From Ignavibacteriales bacterium (lineage in GTDB: Bacteria > Bacteroidota > Ignavibacteria > UBA10030 > F1-140-MAGs086), in contig JAGXRH010000091.1 in the NCBI GenBank assembly GCA_018335975.1, forward strand, positions 1 to 43,362: DNA of 43,362 bases. Reading direction: 5' to 3'. Positions 24,152 through 32,296 of this stretch are shown here, one piece after another; the first letter of the stretch is position 1, and each line of letters begins with the position of its first letter. Below the pieces are notes generated by a model that searched no databases, was not told the origin of the DNA, and saw nothing but the letters and a program-made list of their open reading frames with translations. The translations under genes were made by a program, and so were the position numbers.

Positions 24152-26611
24152 CTACCGTATGTTCCAACTTTCCAAAATCCGCGAAAGTTCCGCTTCGGTT
24201 TCAATTAAAACATCACGCGCTTTACTTCCCGTATGCGGACCCACGACGCCAATTCTTTCTAAATCATCAATCAGTTTTCCCGCCCGCGCATAACCGACAC
24301 TCAATCGCCGCTGCAATAATGAAACAGAACCTTGCTGATGTGTTACGACAAGATGCGCCGCTTCAACAAGTAACTCGTCATTCATCGTATCATTTCCATT
24401 CCCTCCGATTCCGCTCTGTTTCTTTTCAAACGAAGAAGGAAGTCTGTACGGTTCTGCATATCCCGGCTGGCTTGCAATATATTCAGTAACTCGTTCGACT
24501 TCGTCTGTTGAGACATAAGCATTTTGCATTCGCGCCGGTTTGGGAGTATTTCCCGGCAAAAATAACATATCGCCTTGTCCTATCAATTGTTCTGCGCCGT
24601 TGGCATCGAGAATTGTGCGTGAATCTGTTTTCGATGCAACTTGATATGCAATGCGTGCGGGAAAATTTGCTTTGATGACTCCCGTGATAACATCCACCGA
24701 AGGGCGTTGTGTTGCAAGCACGAGATGAATTCCAACCGCTCGAGCCATTTGTGCAAGTCGTGCAATGGATGGTTCAACGTCGCGCCCGGCAGTTAACATC
24801 AAATCGGCAAGTTCATCAATTACGACTACAATGTATGGCAAACGACGATGGCGTATTGTTTCTCCGGTAACTTCCGTTTCTAACGGTTGCGTGAGTTTCC
24901 CGGTTTTAAATTTATCGTTATAGTCAACAATATTTCGTACGCCCGCGTTCGCGAGTAAATCATACCGCGCATCCATTTCCGCCGCTAAACTTTTTAAAAC
25001 AAAAACCGCGTTGTTGGAGTTCGTAATAATTTCTTCATCAATATCAGGCGAAACAGCAAGATAGTGATGACGCAAACCAGCGTACAACGACATTTCAATT
25101 TTCTTCGGGTCAATGATAACGAACTTCACTTCGTGCGGATACAAGCGATACAGGAAACTCATTATGATGGTATTCACGCCAACACTTTTTCCCGAACCCG
25201 TTGCACCTGCAATGAGCAAATGCGGCATCTTCGCCAAGTCATCAACATAAATTTCTCCGGAAATTGTTTTCCCCATTGCAATCGAAAGTTTTCCTTTCGA
25301 TTCCTGAAAGCGCGAAGAGTTCACAATGCTTCGGAGTTGCACGATGGAGGGATTGCGATTTGGAATTTCCACACCGACAGTATTTTTTCCGGGAATCGGT
25401 GCGATGATTCGAATTCCTTTTGCGGAAAGCGCGAGTTGCAAATCATCCTGCAAACTGACGATGCGGGCAATTTTTACATCTTCTGCCGGTGTGAGTTCGT
25501 ACAATGTTACCACGGGTCCCGGCGTAACGGTAACTTTTTCAATACCAACGCCGAAGTTTGCAAGTTTTGATTTTACGAGTTCTGCGTTTGCTTCGAGTTC
25601 ATTTTTATCAATCTCCTCCTGTTTTTTCAACGGCTCAAGCAAATCAATCGAAGGCAGAACATAATCGAGCGATTCATCGGGAGAAATTCCTTGAGCGATT
25701 TCTACATTTGCGAGCGGTTTCTTCTCTTTCTTTTTTGGAGGAGAAGAAACTTTCGGCGGCTCCGGCGATTTGGTGATTTCTATAACCGGTACAACTGGTT
25801 TTTCATCCTCTTCGATTTCATCGTCTTCATCTGTTTCATTTTTCGCAATTACATCTTCAGTTTGTTTTATCGTGAAGAAGGGTTCTTTCTTTTTCGGTTT
25901 TTCTTCCTGTTCTTTTTCCTCGTCTTCTTCACTGAACGAAGTTTCTTCTTCTTCCTCATCATCGTCTTTGGACAATTTTTCTTTCATCCATCCGTACGAA
26001 GTAACGGTTGCGGATTTCATTCCCTGCGCGGCGCGAAACAAATCTATTTTCGCCGCAAGAACAAAGGTGATAAAAAGTCCTGTGAGCGTTATGAGAAAAG
26101 CGCCGATGTTACCGAGAAATTTTATAAATCCTTCTGCAAGAAATGCGCCAACTACACCACTCCACGACGAAGAAAGTTGTAGTGAAAGAAACACGCGCGG
26201 CAAAATTCCGAACAGTGAAGAAAGTAGTGAACTAAAAATAAGCGCGTAACTCGTAAACACAACGAGTTTGACTGTGTTCCATCGAAAGAGAATTGTGCTT
26301 CCCCACAGTAAAATCAAAAGTGGAAAAACAATGACGGGATAACCGAGAGAAAACGTAATGCAGTAATTTGCTATCCACGCGCCGAAAAGTCCAAGCGAGT
26401 TGTGAACTTTAATCGGCGATTCGGAAGAAAATGCGGAAGAGAAAAGGGAAAAGAACGAGCGCCCTTCGACTACCGGAATATCATCGTTAGAAAACGTAAC
26501 GATACTCACGATAAGGAAAAGCGCAGCAAGCATCAACATCACCGAGAGAATTTGCCATCGGCGGCGTGGAGATGAAGAAGTTTTTTCTTTTTGGGATTTC
26601 TTTTTAGACAA
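24152..26611 (-). CDS. ftsK: FtsK/SpoIIIE-family DNA translocase
   Basis: An 819-residue protein. Residues ~20-200 contain four or more membrane spans; residues ~205-330 are an acidic/Lys/Pro low-complexity linker. The motor follows, with Walker A GATGSGKS, VIIDPKK, VVIDELADL (Walker B) and ATQRPSVDVITG. The last ~65 residues form the gamma winged helix that reads polarity sequences (LLQRRLSVGYARAGKLIDDLE). It drives chromosome segregation at the septum. First gene of a four-gene minus-strand operon with lolA next. Confidence 0.95.
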   Translation of the reverse strand: MSKKKSQKEKTSSSPRRRWQILSVMLMLAALFLIVSIVTFSNDDIPVVEGRSFFSLFSSAFSSESPIKVHNSLGLFGAWIANYCITFSLGYPVIVFPLLILLWGSTILFRWNTVKLVVFTSYALIFSSLLSSLFGILPRVFLSLQLSSSWSGVVGAFLAEGFIKFLGNIGAFLITLTGLFITFVLAAKIDLFRAAQGMKSATVTSYGWMKEKLSKDDDEEEEETSFSEEDEEKEQEEKPKKKEPFFTIKQTEDVIAKNETDEDDEIEEDEKPVVPVIEITKSPEPPKVSSPPKKKEKKPLANVEIAQGISPDESLDYVLPSIDLLEPLKKQEEIDKNELEANAELVKSKLANFGVGIEKVTVTPGPVVTLYELTPAEDVKIARIVSLQDDLQLALSAKGIRIIAPIPGKNTVGVEIPNRNPSIVQLRSIVNSSRFQESKGKLSIAMGKTISGEIYVDDLAKMPHLLIAGATGSGKSVGVNTIIMSFLYRLYPHEVKFVIIDPKKIEMSLYAGLRHHYLAVSPDIDEEIITNSNNAVFVLKSLAAEMDARYDLLANAGVRNIVDYNDKFKTGKLTQPLETEVTGETIRHRRLPYIVVVIDELADLMLTAGRDVEPSIARLAQMARAVGIHLVLATQRPSVDVITGVIKANFPARIAYQVASKTDSRTILDANGAEQLIGQGDMLFLPGNTPKPARMQNAYVSTDEVERVTEYIASQPGYAEPYRLPSSFEKKQSGIGGNGNDTMNDELLVEAAHLVVTHQQGSVSLLQRRLSVGYARAGKLIDDLERIGVVGPHTGSKARDVLIETEAELSRILESWNIR

Positions 26612-26684
26612 CGTGCTTCAAAAAATGTAGGAGAAAATATGAAGGAGAGGGGGGAAATTCAAACCATTGCGAAATCTTCTTTCA

Positions 26685-27533
26685 TTATTCTTTTTTCACC
26701 ACTTGCAAGACCTTTGTTGCAGAACTTCGCGTTTCAACGGGAATTTCATATAACCAATTTGCATAATTGGTGAGCATCGTTTCTTTCGTTTTCAAATTTC
26801 CTTTTTCAATTTTCATTTCAGAAATATTTTGAAACGGAATTTCTCCTTTCGTTACAACAGCGATAAACTCCTCAAACGAACTTTTCTTTCCTTTCTCTGT
26901 TTCCAATGTCAACTGATAACTGTTGCTCTGAGGAAATTTCAACGAATCATTTGCTCGAATAAAATTATTCTTATCTATGGAATTGGGAAATAAAACATTG
27001 AGCGAATCGTTGTGAACATAAAACAGAGTAACATATCCATCGCGTGTTGATGTAATTGTGAGTTCCACCGATTCATCTTCTTGATACGTTTCGCGGTTTG
27101 ATTCCATTGTAACTGCAAAACCTGCATCGTGTTCACCAAATTGTGTTGCAACAAGCGCTTCGAGTTCGACTTCAATTTTATACACATCAGAATTTTCTGC
27201 TACACGTTTAGCTTCTCCTACTTTGAGATTACGCTCTTCAAGAATAATTCCTTTCGTTGATGTTTCCGCAAACTTGCTGTAAAAATCGGTGAGTTGTTGA
27301 TTCGTTTCGGTTTTTACGAGAACATCACTTGCGCGAATATCAATGCCCGCTTGTTTGAGTGCGTTTGCTCGCGCATCATTGATTGCATCGCTGCGTATTT
27401 GTTTCGTCTCAGTTCCCTCTGCGCTTCCCGTCGCTTTTATCCATTGTGGTTCACGTTCTTTTTGTGAAAATGAAATTGAACAACAAACGAAAAAGAGAAT
27501 GAATTTGAGTATTTGTAATTTGAATTTTGTCAT
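26685..27533 (-). CDS. DUF4384 protein with LPP20/FlgT-like N-domain
   Basis: A 282-residue exported protein: signal peptide to about residue 23 (ILFFVCCSISFS). Residues ~30-130 have the FlgT/LPP20-like pattern GSAEGTETKQIRSDAINDARANALKQAGI. A DUF4384 domain follows (ESVELTITSTRDGYVTLFYVHNDSLNVLFPN...LETEKGKKSSFEEF). DUF4384 proteins often occur beside or fused to caspase-like peptidases; a caspase gene lies directly upstream on the same strand, 87 bases away with a dispersed repeat between. Likely part of the same unit. Confidence 0.8.
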   Translation of the reverse strand: MTKFKLQILKFILFFVCCSISFSQKEREPQWIKATGSAEGTETKQIRSDAINDARANALKQAGIDIRASDVLVKTETNQQLTDFYSKFAETSTKGIILEERNLKVGEAKRVAENSDVYKIEVELEALVATQFGEHDAGFAVTMESNRETYQEDESVELTITSTRDGYVTLFYVHNDSLNVLFPNSIDKNNFIRANDSLKFPQSNSYQLTLETEKGKKSSFEEFIAVVTKGEIPFQNISEMKIEKGNLKTKETMLTNYANWLYEIPVETRSSATKVLQVVKKE

Positions 27534-27540
27534 TTGAATT

Positions 27541-27616
27541 TGGTGTCTTTGTGTCTTGCCTACGGCTCGTAGAGGTGTTTAAATTTTTTACCACAAAGGC
27601 ACCAAGACACAAAGAA
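27541..27616. repeat. Dispersed inverted repeat (CTTTGTG family), second copy
   Basis: TGGTGTCTTTGTGTCTTG and CACCAAGACACAAAG form the arms. It is the same family as the element between pduS and pduT, with a different centre (contains GCCTACGGCTCGTAG). It fills the gap between the caspase and DUF4384 genes. Confidence 0.8.
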
Positions 27617-27620
27617 AAAT

Positions 27621-29978
27621 TTATTTCAACTTCACCACAACACTTTCCAACTTCCCACTCACCACTGCTTTCTGCGGTCTCTGAAATTCACGATTGGAAA
27701 AATACGGCAAACCATCATTCTCATCGTTCACAAAGTTTTCCAATTCTTCCGCTGTAATTGTTCCATCATTATTTTTATCTGCGCTTCCCTGAATTCCTTT
27801 TAAGAAAAAATACGTGAACATACTATGTTTCTTTTCGGGATACCAATTCGATACTTGCTCTGCGCTTGATGATTGAAACAACACACTGTTCTCGCTTGCA
27901 AGCAAAACATTTTTTACTTTCAGCAATGCGGGACTTGCATTTTTCACGAGCGTTTGTCCGCTTCCCGTTTGTCCCGAAAAACACGCATCAACAACCACAA
28001 ACTTTTTCTTTGCGTTGAGTTTTGCGATGTCCATGTAAAAATCATTCATATTGTATGCGTTATCGTCGCTCACAAAATTCGGGTCGCAATCTTGCGGAAC
28101 AAAAAATGCTTCACTGGTTATCGTACTGGGCGCGCCGTGTCCCGTGTAGTAAATAAACACTTCCGATGAACCATCTTTTTTCAAATACGACGGCAGTGTG
28201 CGTTTGATGTATGTCTTCATCGTTGCAAACGTGAACACTTCATCGGCGTTTTGTGGAAGAATATTTTTCGCATCGTAGCCAAATGTTTTGACGAGATACT
28301 CGCGGATAAACTGCGCATCGCGTTTTGCATACTCTACTTTCGGCACGTTCTTGTTTGCATATTCTGCTACGGCAATAATGAGCGCAACGGCATTGGGATT
28401 TTTCTGTTTCGTTTCGGGAATGTTTTGCTCGATGTCAATGGAAAGTCCCGATGCGCGTTCAAACGTTTTCCCTACGGGTCGTAGACTTTCTTCTTCGGAT
28501 TTTCCTTGCACAACAATTTCTTGCAGTTTGGGAATTGTTTTGTTTAACTCCAACGGAAGCGGAAATTTACTCACGCCAAACTTATTGTGTTTTTCCGTAA
28601 GCGATACAAACACCGGCACACTCGCGGCGTTTTGATTTGCAAAGATGGAAAACGAAATATCTTTGTGCTCGCCACTTTCTAACTTGACAAGTGGGAAACT
28701 TGTCTTACTATCGGGAGTTAAAAATATATTCTCACCAATTGTAACAGTTGCCGAAACATCATCCGCTTTTCCCGCGCCCGTGTTTTGGATGCGCGCAGTT
28801 ACTTTTACAATTTCACCGACATCAATTTTTCCGTTGCCGTTTGCATCTTCAATTCCTACGTCGGCAATTTCTAATTTTGGCGGGACAAATGCTTTGGTAG
28901 AAAATGTAATTTTGCTCGGCGGCGGCGGAAATCCGTTACTCTCCGAAAACGTAAGCGTGAGCGATACTTCTTTCGATTCCACATCCAACGACGCAGAGAT
29001 AGGAATGGATATTTCTTTTGTTTCGTTAGGAAGAATGTCGCCAATATTTTTTTCAGACGGATAAGTTAGACCATTAATTTTTACAGGAGAAAATTTAACG
29101 GAAAGTGCGTACGCACCGCCTTTGCCTTTGTTGGCAAGTTTGAGAAAAATATTCCCTTGTTTCGATGCCTCAAGGTATCCGGTTTTTGAAGCTTCCGACA
29201 AGGAAAGAGACACAAGAGTATTTGGGGGATATTTTACAAGAGTGGTTTTATTGAATTTCTCAATTTCTTTATTAACACTATCTTCAGATTTAAAACCACT
29301 GACAACGTACGAAATGTCTGAAATGACATTTTCATTTTCGGAATAAAATAAATCGTAACTAATACCGATAGAATAATTATTTATATACCCATCTTGAAAA
29401 TAGTCATATGTGTCAGGTTTTAAGGAGGATGACGGTCCTTTGATTTTAAGCCAATTCAAATTGAAGTCAAAGGACAGTTTTTTCCATTTATAGTTTACTC
29501 CTAATCCAAACATTAGAGATGTAAAATTTCCAGATAAGTTTTCTTCATAATGTATTATAGTGTCAATGTATGTATTGCCCCTATAAAAGTATTCCTCTTC
29601 AGCTAAAGTGTTTTGAAAATTTGCAGAATATTTCAATAAACCAGCCTCACCATAGAAATAGCTGTACTGTCCTCTAAACTTGCCTCCATATCCCTTTAAG
29701 TTTTTGATGGTAGTTTTTTTACTGTAGTTATAATAAGGAGTATTTCTGTTGGAAATATTCCCTGCAAACAAGAGCAACGGCCCAAAACAATATCTAAGAG
29801 CGCTACTTTCTATTGATTTGTACAAAAATACACTTTTAAAATCTCCATCTATCGAATCATTTAAAGGAGAAAAAATTGAGTGGTCGCTATAAGATAAACC
29901 GTACGATGTTATTACAGAATCTTGCGGGAATAAGATAGAAGTAGAAATTAAAAACAGGAATAATAATTTAATTTTCAT
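27621..29978 (-). CDS. Secreted caspase-like peptidase (C14) with EF-hand loop
   Basis: 785 residues from the ATG at 29978 (a TTG at 29990 is less likely). Signal peptide MKIKLLFLFLISTSILFP. Residues ~20-210 look like beta-barrel or barrel-like strands rich in Tyr/Phe. Residues ~215-480 hold CARDB/Ig-like modules (LEIADVGIEDANGNGKIDVGE). The C-terminal p20 domain (~530-760) has the dyad H614 in YYTGHGAP and C666 in VVDACFSGQ. A canonical calcium-binding EF-hand loop, DKNNDGTITAEE, lies at 734-745. This looks like a calcium-responsive, metacaspase-like enzyme acting outside the cytoplasm. Its start lies 8 bases after the stop of a small membrane-peptide frame, suggesting coupling. Confidence 0.85.
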   Translation of the reverse strand: MKIKLLFLFLISTSILFPQDSVITSYGLSYSDHSIFSPLNDSIDGDFKSVFLYKSIESSALRYCFGPLLLFAGNISNRNTPYYNYSKKTTIKNLKGYGGKFRGQYSYFYGEAGLLKYSANFQNTLAEEEYFYRGNTYIDTIIHYEENLSGNFTSLMFGLGVNYKWKKLSFDFNLNWLKIKGPSSSLKPDTYDYFQDGYINNYSIGISYDLFYSENENVISDISYVVSGFKSEDSVNKEIEKFNKTTLVKYPPNTLVSLSLSEASKTGYLEASKQGNIFLKLANKGKGGAYALSVKFSPVKINGLTYPSEKNIGDILPNETKEISIPISASLDVESKEVSLTLTFSESNGFPPPPSKITFSTKAFVPPKLEIADVGIEDANGNGKIDVGEIVKVTARIQNTGAGKADDVSATVTIGENIFLTPDSKTSFPLVKLESGEHKDISFSIFANQNAASVPVFVSLTEKHNKFGVSKFPLPLELNKTIPKLQEIVVQGKSEEESLRPVGKTFERASGLSIDIEQNIPETKQKNPNAVALIIAVAEYANKNVPKVEYAKRDAQFIREYLVKTFGYDAKNILPQNADEVFTFATMKTYIKRTLPSYLKKDGSSEVFIYYTGHGAPSTITSEAFFVPQDCDPNFVSDDNAYNMNDFYMDIAKLNAKKKFVVVDACFSGQTGSGQTLVKNASPALLKVKNVLLASENSVLFQSSSAEQVSNWYPEKKHSMFTYFFLKGIQGSADKNNDGTITAEELENFVNDENDGLPYFSNREFQRPQKAVVSGKLESVVVKLK

Positions 29979-29986
29979 ATTTTTTT

Positions 29987-30154
29987 TCAATATTTAGAAA
30001 AGTCTTTTTTTTCTTTGGTCAATTGTTGTTGCGCCGTCGCCGTGTATGCAAACAATGCGGCAACAATTATAAAAGGAAGAAGGATAAGGGAGGAAGGAAG
30101 AAAAATATTCATCCTTCTTAATTCTTCTTTCACTCTTGTAAAAATGTGTTGCAT
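29987..30154 (-). CDS. Small one-helix membrane peptide, copy 1 (repeat-encoded)
   Basis: A 55-codon frame: a basic start MQHIFTRVKEELRR, then one hydrophobic segment (MNIFLPSSLILLPFIIVAA), then AYTATAQQQL and a charged tail. It could be a membrane-anchored peptide or a signal-peptide-like one with a possible cleavage after ATA. The frame is preserved in all four copies despite length differences, which supports translation. No clear ribosome binding site precedes the ATG. It ends 8 bases before the caspase start. Confidence 0.45.
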   Translation of the reverse strand: MQHIFTRVKEELRRMNIFLPSSLILLPFIIVAALFAYTATAQQQLTKEKKDFSKY

Positions 30155-30182
30155 TGCGTTTGTTGGTTAGTTGGTTGGTTTC

Positions 30183-30515
30183 TTAAATAACCGTTAAGTC
30201 GTGGGCAGTTATCAAAATTTCTTCTTGCTGAAATCGCTGTTTCAGTTCTTCCTTATAATGCGTAAAAAAATCTTGCCCAACAGAACCACGAAAATCTACA
30301 ACGGTAAATACAACAATTTTATCAAGATACGTTTGGCGTTCTCCTTTCCACATTCCTTTTAAAGGGAATTGCCTTTGCATTGCAGTAACTCCGCCAAATT
30401 GCTCTACAAGTTCTTGTTCGATGGTATCAAATTTTCCCGTTTCTATTTCTGTTCCATCGTTATAGAGAATCGGCAAATAAATTTCATACTGCTTGGCGAT
30501 ACTCGGCATTTTCAT
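30183..30515 (-). CDS. Conserved-looking small protein of an unknown gene pair
   Basis: 110 residues (ATG at 30515, or the second Met two codons on). It contains YEIYLPILYNDGTEIE, QELVEQFGG, DKIVVFTVVDF and QQEEILITAHDL. I know this pattern only as an uncharacterised family in scattered bacteria. It overlaps the upstream 71-residue gene by 32 bases, the geometry of a toxin-antitoxin-like pair, and is followed by repeat copy 1. Function unknown. Confidence 0.65.
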   Translation of the reverse strand: MKMPSIAKQYEIYLPILYNDGTEIETGKFDTIEQELVEQFGGVTAMQRQFPLKGMWKGERQTYLDKIVVFTVVDFRGSVGQDFFTHYKEELKQRFQQEEILITAHDLTVI

Positions 30516-30699
30516 TTTGCTTTTTTAGCGATTCGTTCTTCATTATCTCAAACTGAAATCCGGTAGTACACAACGCTTCTAATTGCTGTGCGCTTATTTC
30601 GTAAATATAATCGGTAGAAATTCGCGTAACGGGTCCGATGGCGGTAAGAAATTTCCAAGCGGTTTTCCATTGGTCTTTTGGGATTTTGATTGTCGGCAT
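30484..30699 (-). CDS. Small protein, partner of the 30183 gene
   Basis: A 71-residue protein starting MPTIKIPKDQWKTAWKFLTAIGPV, with a GPVTRIS turn and a charged C-terminal tail. No family recognised. A good promoter (TTGACA, 17 bp, TAAATT) ends 32 bases before the ATG, within repeat copy 2. The two genes overlap; antitoxin-toxin is a guess from size and layout. Confidence 0.6.
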   Translation of the reverse strand: MPTIKIPKDQWKTAWKFLTAIGPVTRISTDYIYEISAQQLEALCTTGFQFEIMKNESLKKQNENAEYRQAV

Positions 30700-30730
30700 A
30701 TTTTTTTCTTTCGTCTAAAATTAGTGGGTA

Positions 30731-30759
30731 AATTTACAATTCTTTCAACTCTTTGTCAA
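30731..30759 (-). promoter_or_regulatory. Sigma-70-type promoter in repeat copy 2
   Basis: On the minus strand TTGACA (30759-30754), a spacer of exactly 17 bases and TAAATT (30736-30731). It lies at the 3' end of the repeat copy, overlapping the end of the small peptide frame, and points at the gene pair starting at 30699. Confidence 0.7.
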
Positions 30760-30912
30760 TTGTTGTTGCGCCGTTGCAGCGTACACAAACACTGCGGCAA
30801 CAATTATAAAAGGAAGAAGGATGAGGGAGGAAGGAAGAAAAATATTCATCCTTCTTTCGCCACGGCGAATCTTTGATAATTCTTCTTTCACTCTTGTAAA
30901 AATGTGTTGCAT
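30745..30912 (-). CDS. Small one-helix membrane peptide, copy 2 (repeat-encoded)
   Basis: A 55-codon frame, MQHIFTRVKEELSKIRRG..., with seven extra residues (SKIRRGE region) relative to copy 1, then the same hydrophobic segment and an ATAQQQLTKS end. The insertion is 21 bases, a multiple of three. The start follows the VapC stop codon by about 17 bases. Confidence 0.45.
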   Translation of the reverse strand: MQHIFTRVKEELSKIRRGERRMNIFLPSSLILLPFIIVAAVFVYAATAQQQLTKS

Positions 30913-30929
30913 AGGGGTTTGTTGGTTAG

Positions 30930-31319
30930 TTAGTTTGTTTGCTTGTTATACGGTTGGACTGTTACTAAAGAAGAAACCGCTTTGTAATGTTTTGTATTAA
31001 ACGTATGTAGGGGAAATTGATTCTCAAGTGCAATACTTGCAATCAGCATATCCAAAATTCCGATGTCATTACTCAAATGGAAACGGGAAAATTCTTCAAC
31101 TGCGCGCTGGCAACCGTTTTCGGATAACCACACTACGTGAATATTCTTCAACGTCTTTTCAACTTTTTGCTGTTCTTCTTTATTGTTGCAGCCGTTGATA
31201 AGTTCCAATAAAGAAAAACCCGGGAGCATTATCTCATCATTAATTTCTTGCAACCAAATGAGCGCTGGCGGATACTTACGGAGTATATCTACAACAATAT
31301 CCGTATCGAGAAGAATCAT
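30930..31319 (-). CDS. vapC: VapC-like PIN-domain toxin
   Basis: A 129-residue PIN-domain ribonuclease: acidic metal-binding residues in MILLDTDIVVDIL, FSLLELING and the GILDMLIAS segment, the standard VapC signature. VapC proteins cleave tRNA or rRNA. It overlaps the upstream antitoxin by 4 bases. Its last codons (NKQTN) lie in the AAC-rich tetranucleotide tract that precedes repeat copy 2, so the repeat boundary has altered the C-terminus. Confidence 0.88.
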   Translation of the reverse strand: MILLDTDIVVDILRKYPPALIWLQEINDEIMLPGFSLLELINGCNNKEEQQKVEKTLKNIHVVWLSENGCQRAVEEFSRFHLSNDIGILDMLIASIALENQFPLHTFNTKHYKAVSSLVTVQPYNKQTN

Positions 31320-31567
31320 AATCTCAGCTCCGCTTGTTTGCGAAGTTGGTTCACATACTCAACGCTGTCGGGAATTGAATGCTCACTCCACAAACCAACA
31401 ATTTCGCTTTGTGCAAGTTCTTTTCCCGTTAAGAAATGAATATTAGTTTTCTTTGTCTGCTTCAAAGAAATTTGAATATCGGGGATAACTGTTTCGAGCA
31501 ATTGCGATATTTCTAACGGTGTGAGTTGTTTTGTAAGTTGTATAATTTGTTGCATTGTTTCGGACAT
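31316..31567 (-). CDS. Antitoxin of the VapC pair
   Basis: An 83-residue protein starting MSETMQQIIQLTKQLTPLEISQLLETV, with a C-terminal acidic/helical tail ending in KQAELRL. A ribosome-binding-like AGAGG precedes the ATG. Direct overlap (4 bases) with the VapC-like gene identifies it as its antitoxin; no classical AbrB or RHH motif is evident. A promoter in repeat copy 3 lies 31 bases upstream. Confidence 0.75.
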   Translation of the reverse strand: MSETMQQIIQLTKQLTPLEISQLLETVIPDIQISLKQTKKTNIHFLTGKELAQSEIVGLWSEHSIPDSVEYVNQLRKQAELRL

Positions 31568-31597
31568 AAAAACCTCTGTTTATTAAAATGTGATGTA

Positions 31598-31626
31598 AAT
31601 TTACAATAGTTTTATTTCTCTTTCAA
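31598..31626 (-). promoter_or_regulatory. Sigma-70-type promoter in repeat copy 3
   Basis: On the minus strand TTGAAA (31626-31621), a 17-base spacer and TAAATT (31603-31598), about 31 bases before the antitoxin start at 31567. The spacing and relative position match copies 2 and 4. Confidence 0.65.
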
Positions 31627-31758
31627 TTGTTGTTGCGCCGTTGCAATGTATGCAAACACTGCGGCAACAATTATAAAAGGAAGAAGGATGAGTGAGGAAG
31701 GAAGAAAAATATTCATCCTTCTTACTTTTTCTTTCACTCTTGTAAATGTGTGTTGCAT
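31612..31758 (-). CDS. Small one-helix membrane peptide, copy 3 (repeat-encoded)
   Basis: A 48-codon frame, MQHTFTRVKEKVRR, then the common hydrophobic segment and AYIATAQQQLKEK. It begins about 34 bases after the HicA stop. Compared with copy 1 the changes include E to K and L to V, so amino acids have drifted slightly but the frame remains open. Confidence 0.45.
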   Translation of the reverse strand: MQHTFTRVKEKVRRMNIFLPSSLILLPFIIVAAVFAYIATAQQQLKEK

Positions 31759-31791
31759 AAACGTTTGTTGGTTGGTTAGTTGGTTTGTTCG

Positions 31792-32022
31792 TTATAAAAC
31801 TTCAAACAATATTCTCGGAAGTCCCGATTGACGAATGATGGAGAGAAGTGTTCCAATTCTCACTTCTTTATGATTCGGAACGGGAACGGTGATGGTCGAG
31901 TTCTCAATTTTCTTTTGCATAATGATATGACTTCCTCGCTGTGTAACTTCTCTGAAACCATTTCGTTCCAAAATGTGACACACTTCCTTTCCCGAAAAGA
32001 TACGCAGTTTACCCAACGGCAA
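31792..32022 (-). CDS. hicA: HicA-like mRNA interferase toxin
   Basis: A 76-residue double-stranded-RNA-binding-fold toxin: FSGKEVCHILERNGFREVTQRGSHIIM carries the conserved GSH catalytic histidine, followed by ITVPVPNHKEVRIGTL. It overlaps the upstream hicB-like gene by 14 bases. Confidence 0.92.
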   Translation of the reverse strand: MPLGKLRIFSGKEVCHILERNGFREVTQRGSHIIMQKKIENSTITVPVPNHKEVRIGTLLSIIRQSGLPRILFEVL

Positions 32023-32230
32023 CCTCTAACCGCGTAACATATACTTCACCGTGCACTCGTCGTTTAATTTCTGAAGGAGATGCCGTTTCAAAAAAGAGTT
32101 CCAGCGCTTCCCGTAAATTTGTTCGCGCTTCTTCCACGGTTTTCCCTTGGCTTGCAATGTCAATTTCTGGACAAAGCGCAACGTATTCATTATCTTCACG
32201 TTCAATGATTGCTGTAAGTTCGTGTTTCAT
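32009..32230 (-). CDS. hicB: HicB-like antitoxin
   Basis: A 73-residue HicB N-domain: IIEREDNEYVALCPEIDIASQGKTVEEARTNLREALELFFE. There is no separate DNA-binding domain, as in the short HicB group. The promoter in repeat copy 4 lies about 38 bases upstream. The antitoxin comes first, followed by the toxin, the reverse of the classical hicAB order but common in this group. Confidence 0.9.
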   Translation of the reverse strand: MKHELTAIIEREDNEYVALCPEIDIASQGKTVEEARTNLREALELFFETASPSEIKRRVHGEVYVTRLEVAVG

Positions 32231-32267
32231 ATTATTTTTTTGTTTTAGATGTAAAAAATCTGGCTTT

Positions 32268-32296
32268 AATTTACTCTTTCATTTGCGCATTGTCAA
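32268..32296 (-). promoter_or_regulatory. Sigma-70-type promoter in repeat copy 4
   Basis: On the minus strand TTGACA (32296-32291), a 17-base spacer and TAAATT (32273-32268), upstream of the hicB-like gene at 32230. Confidence 0.7.
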
